Positions 19,637 to 29,697 are shown, counted from the stretch's first letter. The stretch is 64,000 bases of DNA from Ruminococcus sp. (GCA_024697545.1 JAILFN010000123.1:16251-80250); one strand, 5' to 3'. Notes: generated by a model from the sequence alone, not told the origin. Program-made: numbers and translations.

Positions 19637-21955
19637 ATGGACATTGAAGCTATCTTGAAAAACCTTACACTTGAAGAAAAAGCAGGGCTCTGCTCGGGTG
19701 CGGATTTCTGGCACACCAAAGCAGTAGAACGCATGGAAATACCGCAGATAATGGTATCCGACGGTCCTCACGGACTTCGTAAAATGGAGGACAATGCAGA
19801 GAACCCAAATCAAGCGATAAAGGCTGTCTGCTTCCCCTCTGCCTGTGCTACCGCCTGCTCCTTTGACAGAGAGCTGCTGGGAGAGATGGGCAAAGCGCTT
19901 GGCGAAGAATGTCAGGCTGAAAACCTCGCTGTACTTCTGGGACCCGGCTGCAACATCAAGCGTTCTCCTCTTTGCGGAAGAAATTTTGAATACTTCTCGG
20001 AAGATCCCTACCTTGCATCTCAGATGGCTATCTCCCACATAAAGGGCGTGCAGAGCAAGGGCGTAGGCACATCACTCAAGCATTTTGCGGCAAACAATCA
20101 GGAAAACCGCCGCATGAGCGTTTCCGCCGAGATCGACGAGCGCACGCTTCACGAGATATACCTCGCCGCATTTGAGCCTGTTATAAAGGAGGCAAAACCG
20201 CGCACTGTCATGTGCTCCTACAACAAGATAAACGGCGAATATTCATCGCAGAACAAAATGCTTCTCACCGATATCCTCAGAGACAAATGGGGATACGATG
20301 GACTTGTTGTCAGTGACTGGGGCGCTGTTGACGACAGAGCAAAGGGCATAAAGGCAGGACTTGACCTTGAAATGCCCGGCAGCATGGGCAAAAACGATCA
20401 GGCGATCATTCGTGCTGTTGAGGACGGTTCGCTCTCAATGGACGAGCTTGATGCCTGCGTCAGAAGGATACTCAAGCTTATAGACATAAGCATCGAAAAC
20501 CGCACCGAGACTGTATGGGATAAAGAACGCCACCACAAGCTTGCAAAAAAGATCGCTGTTCAGTCAGCTGTACTTCTTAAAAACGAGAAGAATATACTCC
20601 CTCTCTTCCCCGAGCAGAAGATCGCATTCATCGGTGCATTTGCCGAGAAACCGAGATATCAGGGCGGTGGAAGCTCTCATATAAATTCCTTCAAGACGGT
20701 GTCAGCGCTTGAAGCTGTAAAGGAGATCACTGACGTTACCTATGCACGCGGCTTTGATCTTGATAAGGACGAGATAGATCCCGAGCTTGAAGAAGAAGCG
20801 ATCGCTGCGGCTATGGCTGCCGATGTTGTCGTTGTGTTCGCGGGTCTGCCCGAGGCTTTTGAATCGGAAGGCTATGACAGAAAGCATATGCAGCTGCCTG
20901 ATTGTCAGCTCGACCTTATCGACAAGCTTGCAAAGGTCAACAGACATATCGTTGTAGTGCTTCACAACGGCTCTCCCGTTGAATTGCCTTTTGCAGAAGA
21001 GGGCGAAGGGATAAACACCGTTCAGGGTATACTCGAAATGTATCTCGGCGGACAGGCTGTCGGAGAAGCTACCGTTGACCTGCTTTTCGGCAAGGCGAAT
21101 CCCTGCGGCAAGCTCGCCGAGACCTTCCCGCTCAGGCTTGAAGACAACCCCTCATACCTGAACTTCCCCGGAGAAGGCGACAGAGTTCGCTACGCCGAGG
21201 GCATATTCGTAGGCTACAGATACTACGACAAGAAGAATATGGAAGTCCGCTATCCCTTCGGCTACGGACTCAGCTATACGACATTTGAATACTCCGACAT
21301 AAAGGTATCGGCTTACGAGCTTTCCGATAAAAAGCCTTTCACTGTTGAGTGTACCATCACCAACACGGGCGACAGGGACGGCGCAGAGATCGTTCAGCTT
21401 TACATCGAGCCGCTCACGCCTACCGTTATCAGACCGATAAAGGAACTCAAGGGCTTTGAGAAGGTGTTCCTCAAAGCAGGCGAGAGCCGCAAGATAGTCT
21501 TCAGACTCGACAAGAGCGCATTCTCTTACTACTCCGACATTCTTCACGACTGGCTGGCTGAAAGCGGTGAGTACAACATCCTCATCGGCGAAAGCTCACA
21601 GTCCATCTGCCTTGAAGATCAGGTTCATTTCAACAGCTCTGTCAAGATCCCCGTCAGATTCACACTTGACAACCCAGGCGGCGATATCAAGAAGATCGAG
21701 GAAGGCTTCGCGATATTCAAGGATATGCTTTCGGATGTCGCTGCGACTACAAACGGCGGAGCCGATCAGATGGGTGACGCAGGTGCTCTTATGGCACTTG
21801 CAGTTGCTGAGGATCTGCCGCTTCACGCAATGATAAGCTTCACCGACAACCCAGACATTACTCGCGAGCGTCTGCAAATGATGATAGATCAGCTAAATGC
21901 GCGTATGCTGGAACTGGACATTGAGGAAGCCAAAAAGCATTCGGAAAACAACTGA
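19637..21955 (+). CDS. Glycoside hydrolase family 3 (beta-glucosidase-like)
   Basis: SDGPHGLRK, KHFAANNQE, GLVVSDWGAV, Fn3-like C-terminal domain. Confidence 0.93.
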   Translation: MDIEAILKNLTLEEKAGLCSGADFWHTKAVERMEIPQIMVSDGPHGLRKMEDNAENPNQAIKAVCFPSACATACSFDRELLGEMGKALGEECQAENLAVLLGPGCNIKRSPLCGRNFEYFSEDPYLASQMAISHIKGVQSKGVGTSLKHFAANNQENRRMSVSAEIDERTLHEIYLAAFEPVIKEAKPRTVMCSYNKINGEYSSQNKMLLTDILRDKWGYDGLVVSDWGAVDDRAKGIKAGLDLEMPGSMGKNDQAIIRAVEDGSLSMDELDACVRRILKLIDISIENRTETVWDKERHHKLAKKIAVQSAVLLKNEKNILPLFPEQKIAFIGAFAEKPRYQGGGSSHINSFKTVSALEAVKEITDVTYARGFDLDKDEIDPELEEEAIAAAMAADVVVVFAGLPEAFESEGYDRKHMQLPDCQLDLIDKLAKVNRHIVVVLHNGSPVELPFAEEGEGINTVQGILEMYLGGQAVGEATVDLLFGKANPCGKLAETFPLRLEDNPSYLNFPGEGDRVRYAEGIFVGYRYYDKKNMEVRYPFGYGLSYTTFEYSDIKVSAYELSDKKPFTVECTITNTGDRDGAEIVQLYIEPLTPTVIRPIKELKGFEKVFLKAGESRKIVFRLDKSAFSYYSDILHDWLAESGEYNILIGESSQSICLEDQVHFNSSVKIPVRFTLDNPGGDIKKIEEGFAIFKDMLSDVAATTNGGADQMGDAGALMALAVAEDLPLHAMISFTDNPDITRERLQMMIDQLNARMLELDIEEAKKHSENN

Positions 21956-21961
21956 TAAGTT

Positions 21962-22001
21962 ACCCCCCGAGAGCGGTTATATGCTTTCGGGGGTATTTTT
22001 A
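21962..22001 (+). terminator. Terminator after the GH3 gene
   Basis: ACCCCCCGAGAGC...GCTTTCGGGGGTATTTTT hairpin. Confidence 0.8.
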
Positions 22002-22058
22002 TGCAAAAAATGAGCTGACGCACAAGCGACAGCCCATCTTACTTCTTATAATACAAGA

Positions 22059-23315
22059 TCATTCGTATCTCAGTGCGTCGATAGGATTAAGTCTTGCCGC
22101 CTTTATGGAGGGGATCAGACCGAATACTATTCCGACTACCATAGAGAACACGACCGATACTATGATCGCTGGGGTAGAGATTGCGACGGGCACTTCTGCC
22201 ATTTTCGAGACCATCTTCGCCAAGCCTATTCCCGCGCCCACGCCTATAACGCCGCCGATGCTCGTAAGCACCGCAGCCTCGGTCAGGAACTGCATGAGTA
22301 TCCTTCCGCGGCGGGCGCCGAGAGCCTTTTTCAGACCGATCTCACGGGTACGCTCGGTAACGGACACCAGCATGATATTCATAACGCCGATACCGCCGAC
22401 GAGAAGCGATATGCTCGCGATCCAGATCAGCATATTGTTGGTAGATTTACTAAGATCCTGCATCTGCTGAGCCTGTTCAAGAAGATTCTCAGCCTTATAG
22501 GAAATGTTCGATTTCTCGCCAACCGTAAGCGCTTCATTGAGCGTTTCGGCGGTGATCTTTCCCGCGTTGGTCATGGCATCGGTGTTGACCGCCTTTGCTA
22601 TGACATTCTGCGGTTCATCATATCTGAAAAGTACAGGCCATACCTCGGAGGGAACGAATATGGTACCCGACTCTTCCTGAAAATATGTCCAGTAATCCTC
22701 AATGGAATTGATGACAGGTTCAAACTCTGTCGTTTTGACCGATACACCGATCACGGTAAACGGCTGACCATTGATATCAATGGTAGCTCCTATCGGATCC
22801 TCATCGCCAAAAAGTGAAGATACAATGGTGTCATCAATGATGCACACCTTGCTCTGTCCCTTGTAATCAAACGGAGAGAAGCCCTTGCCTTTTTTGATCT
22901 GAAGTCCTGTGGTATGGAAATAATCCTCATCTATACCGATAAGAGATGCGGACTCGATCATCTTGTTGCCGTAATAAATGCTGTCCATATAAGAACGCTT
23001 GCGGTAGAAGGCACAGCATTCGACCTCTTCGATATCGTTTATCTTGTCCTTTATCTTCTGTGAAACTACGGGAACTCCGTCGGGTACAGGCTGCCAATCG
23101 AACATCATTTCTTCATCGCCCTGTACCAGCCTTACATTTACCGTGTTATTTCCGGAACCGATGAGGTTATTCTTTATCTGCTCGTTAGTACCCTTGATGG
23201 TCGAAACTATCGCAATGATAGCCGCAATGCCGATTATGATTCCGAGCATGGTCAGAAACGAGCGTATCTTATGAGAGAAGATACCCTGAAACGAAAGTCT
23301 AATATTTTCTATCAT
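22059..23315 (-). CDS. MacB/FtsX-type ABC transporter permease
   Basis: MIENIRLSFQGIFSHKIRSFLTMLGIIIGIAAIIAIVS; REIGLKKALGARRGRIL; C-terminal LNPIDALRYE. Confidence 0.92.
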   Translation of the reverse strand: MIENIRLSFQGIFSHKIRSFLTMLGIIIGIAAIIAIVSTIKGTNEQIKNNLIGSGNNTVNVRLVQGDEEMMFDWQPVPDGVPVVSQKIKDKINDIEEVECCAFYRKRSYMDSIYYGNKMIESASLIGIDEDYFHTTGLQIKKGKGFSPFDYKGQSKVCIIDDTIVSSLFGDEDPIGATIDINGQPFTVIGVSVKTTEFEPVINSIEDYWTYFQEESGTIFVPSEVWPVLFRYDEPQNVIAKAVNTDAMTNAGKITAETLNEALTVGEKSNISYKAENLLEQAQQMQDLSKSTNNMLIWIASISLLVGGIGVMNIMLVSVTERTREIGLKKALGARRGRILMQFLTEAAVLTSIGGVIGVGAGIGLAKMVSKMAEVPVAISTPAIIVSVVFSMVVGIVFGLIPSIKAARLNPIDALRYE

Positions 23316-23328
23316 GATACCGCCCCCC

Positions 23329-25374
23329 TTACCAATCAACTTCGTCAGAGACCTTGGTCTTGACTCCGACCTTTACGTCTTTACCATAGGGGAAGCAGAG
23401 CTTATCTTCATCATCGACCCCGCCCAGTATCTCGATATAAGATCCCCAAAGGGTCTTTCCTGTCTGTATCGTCTTCTTGACGAGCTTGCCGTCCTTGTCA
23501 GCCTTCATGACATAATAGCCGTTGCCTTCCTTGCGGCAAAACTCGATCGGCAGATACCAGCTCGAGGATTCGTCTTCTTGCTGTTCATCATCCTGCGGCA
23601 TATTCACATCTATCCATGTGCCTACCGAAAGGCTGTTCTTGCCGATGACATCGGCTGTAACGATATAGGTACTGCTGTTGGGATTTGAAGCGTAATCCTG
23701 AGAATAATAGGAAGCAGGCTGCTCCTTGACGCCTGTTACAACAGCGGTTATCGACTCACCTGTCTCATATGACATTCCCGTGACCTCAGTGCCTTCGGGG
23801 AATTTTGAAAGATTCAGCTCACTGACACTGATATCAAGGCTGACACCTGCACTTCCCTGAACGATCAGATATGCCGATTCGTTCTCATCGTCATAGTAAT
23901 CGCCGAAGTCTTCGCCATCATCGTAATCATCGCCGTAATCGTAGTCAGATCCGTCGTCGTAATCATCGCCGTAATCGGAATAGTCTTCCTCTTCGTCGAG
24001 ATATTCTTCGCCGTCGTCAAGGTCTTCATCATAATCGACGTTTTCAAAGATATTGACTATCGGCTGACGATAAGCCATATCCTCAAACATCTCCTCTTCC
24101 GCGAATTCCTCGTCTTCGAGTTCCTCGCCCTCTTCGATCTCAGGCTCAAACCTTTCATCGCCGACCTTCATAACGATACCGTCGATATCCGCGACCTCAA
24201 CTCCCGAATCCTTTTTCTTCTTGCTGTTTTTGTATTCAAGCCTTGCCATACGGATATCGAGCTTCTTTTTCTTGATATCCATTTCCTTTTCCTTGACCTT
24301 TATGGCAAGCTCGGCACGGGTATACTGATAGTTTTCGCTGTCTTCTTCCTCGTCGTCAGCATCGTCATAATCATCGTAGTCATCGTAATCGTCGTAGTCT
24401 TCGTAGTCTTCGTAATCCTCGTAATCTTCGTCTTCAAACTCTTCATCGTCGGGAATGCTGTCATCGGTCTCTTCGTCCTCATAGGAATCTTCCGGTTCGC
24501 TGTCGTCAACGGGAGTATAGATATAGAAAACAGCGCCGGAGGTATTAGAGCCGTCATAAAGCACCTTATCCTCCTGAACGGAAACCCCGTCGCCGACGCA
24601 CCAAGCGACATTTGAAAGCTTGCTGTTAGCCGAAAAATCCAAGTCCCAGCAGTAGCGCAGCTTCAGATCGGCATCATATACATTAATAACGATATGACGT
24701 TTAAGATACAAAGCCTTACCCATAAACCGCTGTTCTACCTGAGTGTTGGCTGTGCAGGCAAATTCATACACCCCATCGTTCAGTGTATAACCGATCTCGG
24801 GATCGGAAAGCACAGACAAAGGCTCAACATCGGGTACATCGGGAACGGATTCATCGGGAACGGACGATTCGTCGGACTCAGAACTATCATCTTCATACGG
24901 TTCTTCATCATCGGGATAATAAGGATCGGGATCGTAATCGTAATTCGGGTTCTCGCGTGGCTTCATTTCGGAAGGAAGAGTTTTCTTCAGCTTGTCAAGC
25001 TCTTTTTCAAGCTTTACAAGCTCCTGCTTCAGAACGTTTATACGATTCTTTTTCTGCTGGACTTCCAGCTCCGCGACCGTGGTATCGTATACCAGCAGCA
25101 CGTCGCCTTTCTTAACTGCCTGACCAGGCTCTACCTTGACCTCTTTTATAAGTCCTTCGGTAGATACGTTTACTCTCTGTACATTGCCCGAGGTAACTTC
25201 TGCGCCCATAGTGGTCTCTTCTTCGCTATACCAGTCCTCCTCCTTGAGAAGGCTGACTGAATATACATCGACCACGCGCTTTGCGTCCTTGCGCTTCTGG
25301 TATTCCTTGTATCCGCCAAAGCTTCCGCCTGCAACAAGTGCGAGACAGAGAAGAGTGATTATTACCTTTTTCAC
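23329..25374 (-). CDS. HlyD/membrane-fusion-type adaptor with large acidic insertions
   Basis: GLIKEVKVEPGQAVKKGDVLLVYDTT lipoyl half; coiled-coil; DEDYEDYEDYEDYDDYDDYDDYDDADDEEED and DEEEDYSDYGDDYDDGSDYDYGDDYDDGED tracts. ATG overlaps the ATPase stop. Confidence 0.85.
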   Translation of the reverse strand: MKKVIITLLCLALVAGGSFGGYKEYQKRKDAKRVVDVYSVSLLKEEDWYSEEETTMGAEVTSGNVQRVNVSTEGLIKEVKVEPGQAVKKGDVLLVYDTTVAELEVQQKKNRINVLKQELVKLEKELDKLKKTLPSEMKPRENPNYDYDPDPYYPDDEEPYEDDSSESDESSVPDESVPDVPDVEPLSVLSDPEIGYTLNDGVYEFACTANTQVEQRFMGKALYLKRHIVINVYDADLKLRYCWDLDFSANSKLSNVAWCVGDGVSVQEDKVLYDGSNTSGAVFYIYTPVDDSEPEDSYEDEETDDSIPDDEEFEDEDYEDYEDYEDYDDYDDYDDYDDADDEEEDSENYQYTRAELAIKVKEKEMDIKKKKLDIRMARLEYKNSKKKKDSGVEVADIDGIVMKVGDERFEPEIEEGEELEDEEFAEEEMFEDMAYRQPIVNIFENVDYDEDLDDGEEYLDEEEDYSDYGDDYDDGSDYDYGDDYDDGEDFGDYYDDENESAYLIVQGSAGVSLDISVSELNLSKFPEGTEVTGMSYETGESITAVVTGVKEQPASYYSQDYASNPNSSTYIVTADVIGKNSLSVGTWIDVNMPQDDEQQEDESSSWYLPIEFCRKEGNGYYVMKADKDGKLVKKTIQTGKTLWGSYIEILGGVDDEDKLCFPYGKDVKVGVKTKVSDEVDW
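24361..24429 (-). repeat. 9-nt tandem-repeat-like coding DNA encoding (D/E)DY units
   Basis: Plus strand ...tcgtagtcatcgtaatcgtcgtagtcttcgtagtcttcgtaatcctcgtaatc...; degenerate 9-mers. Confidence 0.8.
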
Positions 25375-26063
25375 AGCGACTCCCCCTCTCTGGCGAAAAG
25401 CTCGCCGTCAAGGATATATACCACACGCTTGGCACGGTCTGCTATATCCTGAGCATGAGTTATCATCACAACGGTAACGCCCTCATCGTTGAGTTCTGAG
25501 AAAAGCTGCATCACCTGCTCGCCCGACTTGGAGTCAAGAGCGCCTGTAGGTTCGTCTGCAAGCAGCAGACGGGGCTTGTTCACTATAGCCCTTGCGATGG
25601 CAACGCGCTGCTTCTGACCGCCTGAAAGCTGCGTCGGCTTGAAGAGCATCCTGTCCTCAAGACCCACTCTTGTGAGAGCTTCCTTGGCTCTGCGCCTGCG
25701 CTCGCTCCTGCGTACTCCCGCATAAAGAAGAGGGAGCTCGACGTTTTCGAGAGCGGTGGAACGCGGCATAAGATTGAAATTCTGGAAGACAAAGCCTATC
25801 TTCTCATTTCTGATGATAGACAGCTGCTTGTCGCGGCATTTTGAAACATCAACGCCGTCAAATATAAATTCGCCCGATGTTTGTTTATCGAGACAACCGA
25901 TTATGTTCATCATTGTGGATTTTCCCGAGCCCGAGGGTCCCATTATAGCCACATACTCACCGTCGGAAACGGTGAAACTAATGTTCTTTAACACGGGAAC
26001 AGAGAGCTTGTCAAGCTTATAGTCTTTATCCACATTTTTAAGCTGCAATACTATATCCGACAT
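25371..26063 (-). CDS. MacB-type ABC transporter ATP-binding protein
   Basis: GPSGSGKSTMMNIIGCLD, LSGGQKQRVAIARAI, LLADEPTGALDS. Confidence 0.95.
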   Translation of the reverse strand: MSDIVLQLKNVDKDYKLDKLSVPVLKNISFTVSDGEYVAIMGPSGSGKSTMMNIIGCLDKQTSGEFIFDGVDVSKCRDKQLSIIRNEKIGFVFQNFNLMPRSTALENVELPLLYAGVRRSERRRRAKEALTRVGLEDRMLFKPTQLSGGQKQRVAIARAIVNKPRLLLADEPTGALDSKSGEQVMQLFSELNDEGVTVVMITHAQDIADRAKRVVYILDGELFAREGESL

Positions 26064-26075
26064 ACCCTCACCGCC

Positions 26076-27476
26076 TTAGTCTTCTTCACCGATAACATCG
26101 GCGGGTTCTTCAAAGTCTTCATCGTCTGCGAATTCTTCATCTTCTTCGAGGTCTTCATCTTCAAAGTCCTCTTCGTCAAACTCATAATCTTCCTCGCCGA
26201 GGTATTCGTCCTCAGGTTCACCTTCATCTTCGGCATCTTCACTGCTCTTCTTGGGAACGGTAGCCTTTTCCTCGTCCTTGGTGACCTTCATGCCTTCCTC
26301 GTATTCCTTATCGGGATATGCGATCAGATCCTTCTTGTCAAGACCCTTGAGGATCTCAACATCGCCCATTTCATCATCCTTCTTACCGAGCTTGACCTCA
26401 CGCTTTTCTATCTTATCCTTATCGTTGGCAGCCCACACATAGCTCTTGCCGTCCTCTTCAAAGACAAAATCGCTGTAAAGCCATATGCCCTTCTTCTCGA
26501 CACCCGAATCGACCATGCCCATATCGGGTTCAACGATAAGATGCTGACCAAGCATAAGCCCGTCAAAGCTTTCGGGAAGGATATAGAAGGAATACTTCGA
26601 CGTTACAGCCGAGCTGTCTTCCTCCATCTCGTCGTACATACCGCTTTCAGAGGCAGGCTGAGGCGTGGTCTCGATACTGCTGACAGTACCCGACCAAGTA
26701 ACATTATTGTCGATCCTGGAACGCAGGATAACGGGCATATCGGCGTATACCATGTTTATCATCTGCTCGTTAACGCTTGCCCTGATCTGAAGATCATCGC
26801 CCTTTGAAAGGCTGACGGCAATATTTTCACTGGAATTGCCTTCCTCTCCGTAAGGATCGTAGGACGAACCACCGTCAGGATCCTTGATGCTCTTGACAAT
26901 ACCGTCGATAGGCGAATAAACGTCTGCATTCTTTATCGACTCTTTGAGCTTTTTATTAGCCTGCTTCTTGGTCTTGATATCATACTCTGACTTTGCGATA
27001 TCGCTCTGGAGCGAAAGGATACGCATAGTAAGTTCGACTTGATCGTCCTGTTTGGCAGTTTTCTTTTCCTTTTCAAGCTGTTCGATCTCGAGCTTGTTGG
27101 TCTCGGTCTCATTTTCCATACGTTCGACTTCTATCTTAGCCTGCTCGTACTGGAGCTGCATAGCTTCGACATCGTATGTAAAGAGCTTATCGCCCTCCTT
27201 GACCTCATCACCGACCTCCACATAAAATTCCGAGATCGTTTTGTTGACATCATATTTTACGTCCTCTGTTTTCTGCATCTCAACAACTCCGCTGAATTTG
27301 CTTCCCGTAAGGGAAAGACCCTCGGCGGTATTGAGTGAGCTTACCGTCTGAACGTATACCGTACCTTTCTTTGCTATGTTATCTCTCTTTTTCCACAGCA
27401 TAAATCCGGTAACGCCGACTGCACCGACAACAGCAACAGATATGACTGTTGTCACGATCTTTCTAGCGTTTGCCAT
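26076..27476 (-). CDS. Membrane-fusion/HlyD-type adaptor with acidic C-terminal tail
   Basis: N-terminal TM, coiled-coil hairpin, VYSPIDGIVKSIKDPDGG, and a tail DEYLGEEDYEFDEEDFEDEDLEEDEEFADDEDFEE. Start at 27476. Confidence 0.88.
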   Translation of the reverse strand: MANARKIVTTVISVAVVGAVGVTGFMLWKKRDNIAKKGTVYVQTVSSLNTAEGLSLTGSKFSGVVEMQKTEDVKYDVNKTISEFYVEVGDEVKEGDKLFTYDVEAMQLQYEQAKIEVERMENETETNKLEIEQLEKEKKTAKQDDQVELTMRILSLQSDIAKSEYDIKTKKQANKKLKESIKNADVYSPIDGIVKSIKDPDGGSSYDPYGEEGNSSENIAVSLSKGDDLQIRASVNEQMINMVYADMPVILRSRIDNNVTWSGTVSSIETTPQPASESGMYDEMEEDSSAVTSKYSFYILPESFDGLMLGQHLIVEPDMGMVDSGVEKKGIWLYSDFVFEEDGKSYVWAANDKDKIEKREVKLGKKDDEMGDVEILKGLDKKDLIAYPDKEYEEGMKVTKDEEKATVPKKSSEDAEDEGEPEDEYLGEEDYEFDEEDFEDEDLEEDEEFADDEDFEEPADVIGEED

Positions 27477-27903
27477 TTTTGTCTCCTCCTCATCATTTTT
27501 GACTTTTGTTCTGTAAGCAAAGCCGAAAACTCTGCCAATATATATTATATCACTTCTGAACCGAAAGTCAATATTTTGAAGTTTATTTTGACAAAATAGA
27601 CACAATAAAAAATATAGGGATTTAAAGAGAGAATAACTTATACAGAACTATGAAGCAAAGATTTTTAAATATAAATGAATTAGTGCAATTGTAATTATTC
27701 GGGATAAAAAAATTAAAGTTATTTTATTAAGTTTCTGTTTTTTAGTGCATTTTTGGACTTGTATTTTTTTGTAATATGGTGTATAATAAATGTTAATTGG
27801 TCTTTTCAGATATTAAATGAAACGGCCGAAACACAACAATATGTATTTTATGAAGGATGTATTCCAACAGATGGTATACATTCCTGAAAAGGAGAATGAT
27901 CGT

Positions 27904-28338
27904 ATGCAATTTGGATTGCTGGCTCTTGCCGAAGATGTGATACACACATCGGACAGGGACCTTGGCGCGACCACAGTCGCTTCTGTGGTTATTACAGGTA
28001 TAGCAGTCGTGTTTATAGCACTGATACTGCTGATAGCCCTTGTTTCAGTTTATGGTGCTGTGTTTAAATCCATAAACAAGAAGGCTGCCGAAAAGGCTGC
28101 CAAGGAAGCAGAAAAGCCAAAAGAATCATCATCTGTCAAAGCTGCTGCTCCCGCACCGGCTGTTGAAGATGGTATAGAGGAAGAAATAGTCGCGGTCATC
28201 ACCGCAGCTATCGCAGCATACGGAGCAAACAGCGGAAAGACGCTTGCCGTAAAGAGCATCAGGCGTTCAGGCAGCGCACCTTCGGGCAGAAGTGCTTGGG
28301 GTTCGGCAGGACTTGCCGAGGCGACCCGCCCCTTCTGA
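27904..28338 (+). CDS. Sodium-pump decarboxylase gamma-type subunit (OadG family)
   Basis: Single N-terminal TM (VVITGIAVVFIALILLIALVSVYG), Ala/Pro linker, IAAYGANSGKTLAVKSIRRSG; located just before the beta subunit. Start 27904. Confidence 0.8.
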   Translation: MQFGLLALAEDVIHTSDRDLGATTVASVVITGIAVVFIALILLIALVSVYGAVFKSINKKAAEKAAKEAEKPKESSSVKAAAPAPAVEDGIEEEIVAVITAAIAAYGANSGKTLAVKSIRRSGSAPSGRSAWGSAGLAEATRPF

Positions 28339-28416
28339 TCGTATCCAAACGGCAGCTTGTTACTCTGAATGTAATTATTTGACTTACTGCCTTACAGAAA
28401 GGAATGTATAAATTAA

Positions 28417-29676
28417 ATGGCTATAATAGAAGGCTTTCTCAACACTCTTCTGGACCTCTGCAATAAATCCGGCTTTGCGGGATTCTTAGAAGCAGGCGGC
28501 TGGAAAAACATAATAATGATACTGATATCATTCGTATTCATGTATCTTGCGATCGCCCGCGGTTTTGAACCGCTCCTGCTGCTTCCGATTTCTTTCGGTA
28601 TGCTGCTGACGAACCTCCCCTTTGCGGGAATGTATCACTCGGAATACTGGGAATACATCACAAAGATCGAAGTTGACCCGACCACGGGCTCACAGGTCGT
28701 CAACGACCACTATCTCGATTACGGATACATATTGCGGCACGGCGGATTGCTTGATATGCTCTACCTCGGCGTAAAGCTTCAGATATATCCCCCGCTGATA
28801 TTCTTAGGCATCGGCGCTATGACCGACTTCGGTCCGCTGATTGCAAACCCCAAGAGCTTCCTGCTTGGTGCAGCTGCTCAGGGCGGTATATTCTTCACCT
28901 TCGTGGGCGCTGCCCTCCTCGGGATGACCGCTGCCGAGTGTGCTTCTATCGCCATCATCGGCGGTGCTGACGGTCCTACTGCTATATTCGTATCTTCCAA
29001 GCTGCTTTCCAAGACCGACGACATAGGCGTTGGTACCATCGCTCTTGCAGCTTACACATACATGGCACTCGTGCCTATAATTCAGCCTCCTATAATGAAG
29101 GCTCTTACCACCAAAAAGGAACGCTCGGTAGTTATGGGGCAGCTGAGAACTGTTTCCAAGACCGAGAAGATACTCTTCCCGATCCTTGTAACCGTTGTTA
29201 TCGCGCTGATGATTCCCGACGCTGCTCCGCTGGTAGGTATGCTGATGTTCGGCAACCTGCTCAAGGAATCGGGCTGCTGCGACAGAATAGCAAAGACCGC
29301 TCAGAATGAGCTTATGAACATCATCACGATATTCCTCGGCACTTCGGTAGGCGCTACCACCCGTGCCGACAACATCATCACACTCGCTTTCGGAAAGGTA
29401 ATACTCCTCGGCGTTATCGCATTCTCGCTGGCTACTGCCTGCGGCGTGCTGCTCGGAAAGGTAATGTACCTTGTATCCGGAAAGACCATCAATCCGCTCA
29501 TCGGTTCCGCGGGCGTTTCCGCAGTTCCTATGGCTGCCCGTGTTGCTCAGAAGGTCGGTCAGGAAGAGAATCCTACCAACTACCTGCTGATGCACGCTAT
29601 GGGTCCGAACGTTGCAGGCGTTATCGGTTCTGCTGTTGCGGCAGGCGTACTGCTCTCCATCGTTCACATCGGTTGA
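28417..29676 (+). CDS. Na+-translocating decarboxylase beta subunit (OadB/GcdB/MmdB family)
   Basis: GGADGPTAIFVSSKL, polytopic; PLIGSAGVSAVPMAARVAQ. Confidence 0.94.
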   Translation: MAIIEGFLNTLLDLCNKSGFAGFLEAGGWKNIIMILISFVFMYLAIARGFEPLLLLPISFGMLLTNLPFAGMYHSEYWEYITKIEVDPTTGSQVVNDHYLDYGYILRHGGLLDMLYLGVKLQIYPPLIFLGIGAMTDFGPLIANPKSFLLGAAAQGGIFFTFVGAALLGMTAAECASIAIIGGADGPTAIFVSSKLLSKTDDIGVGTIALAAYTYMALVPIIQPPIMKALTTKKERSVVMGQLRTVSKTEKILFPILVTVVIALMIPDAAPLVGMLMFGNLLKESGCCDRIAKTAQNELMNIITIFLGTSVGATTRADNIITLAFGKVILLGVIAFSLATACGVLLGKVMYLVSGKTINPLIGSAGVSAVPMAARVAQKVGQEENPTNYLLMHAMGPNVAGVIGSAVAAGVLLSIVHIG

Positions 29677-29697
29677 TTCAGCGAACATAAAAAGATA

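Noticed and set aside
24361-24429. CRISPR-like repeat block
   Set aside because: Short degenerate 9-mers with no unique spacers, in frame inside a coding gene; not a CRISPR array.
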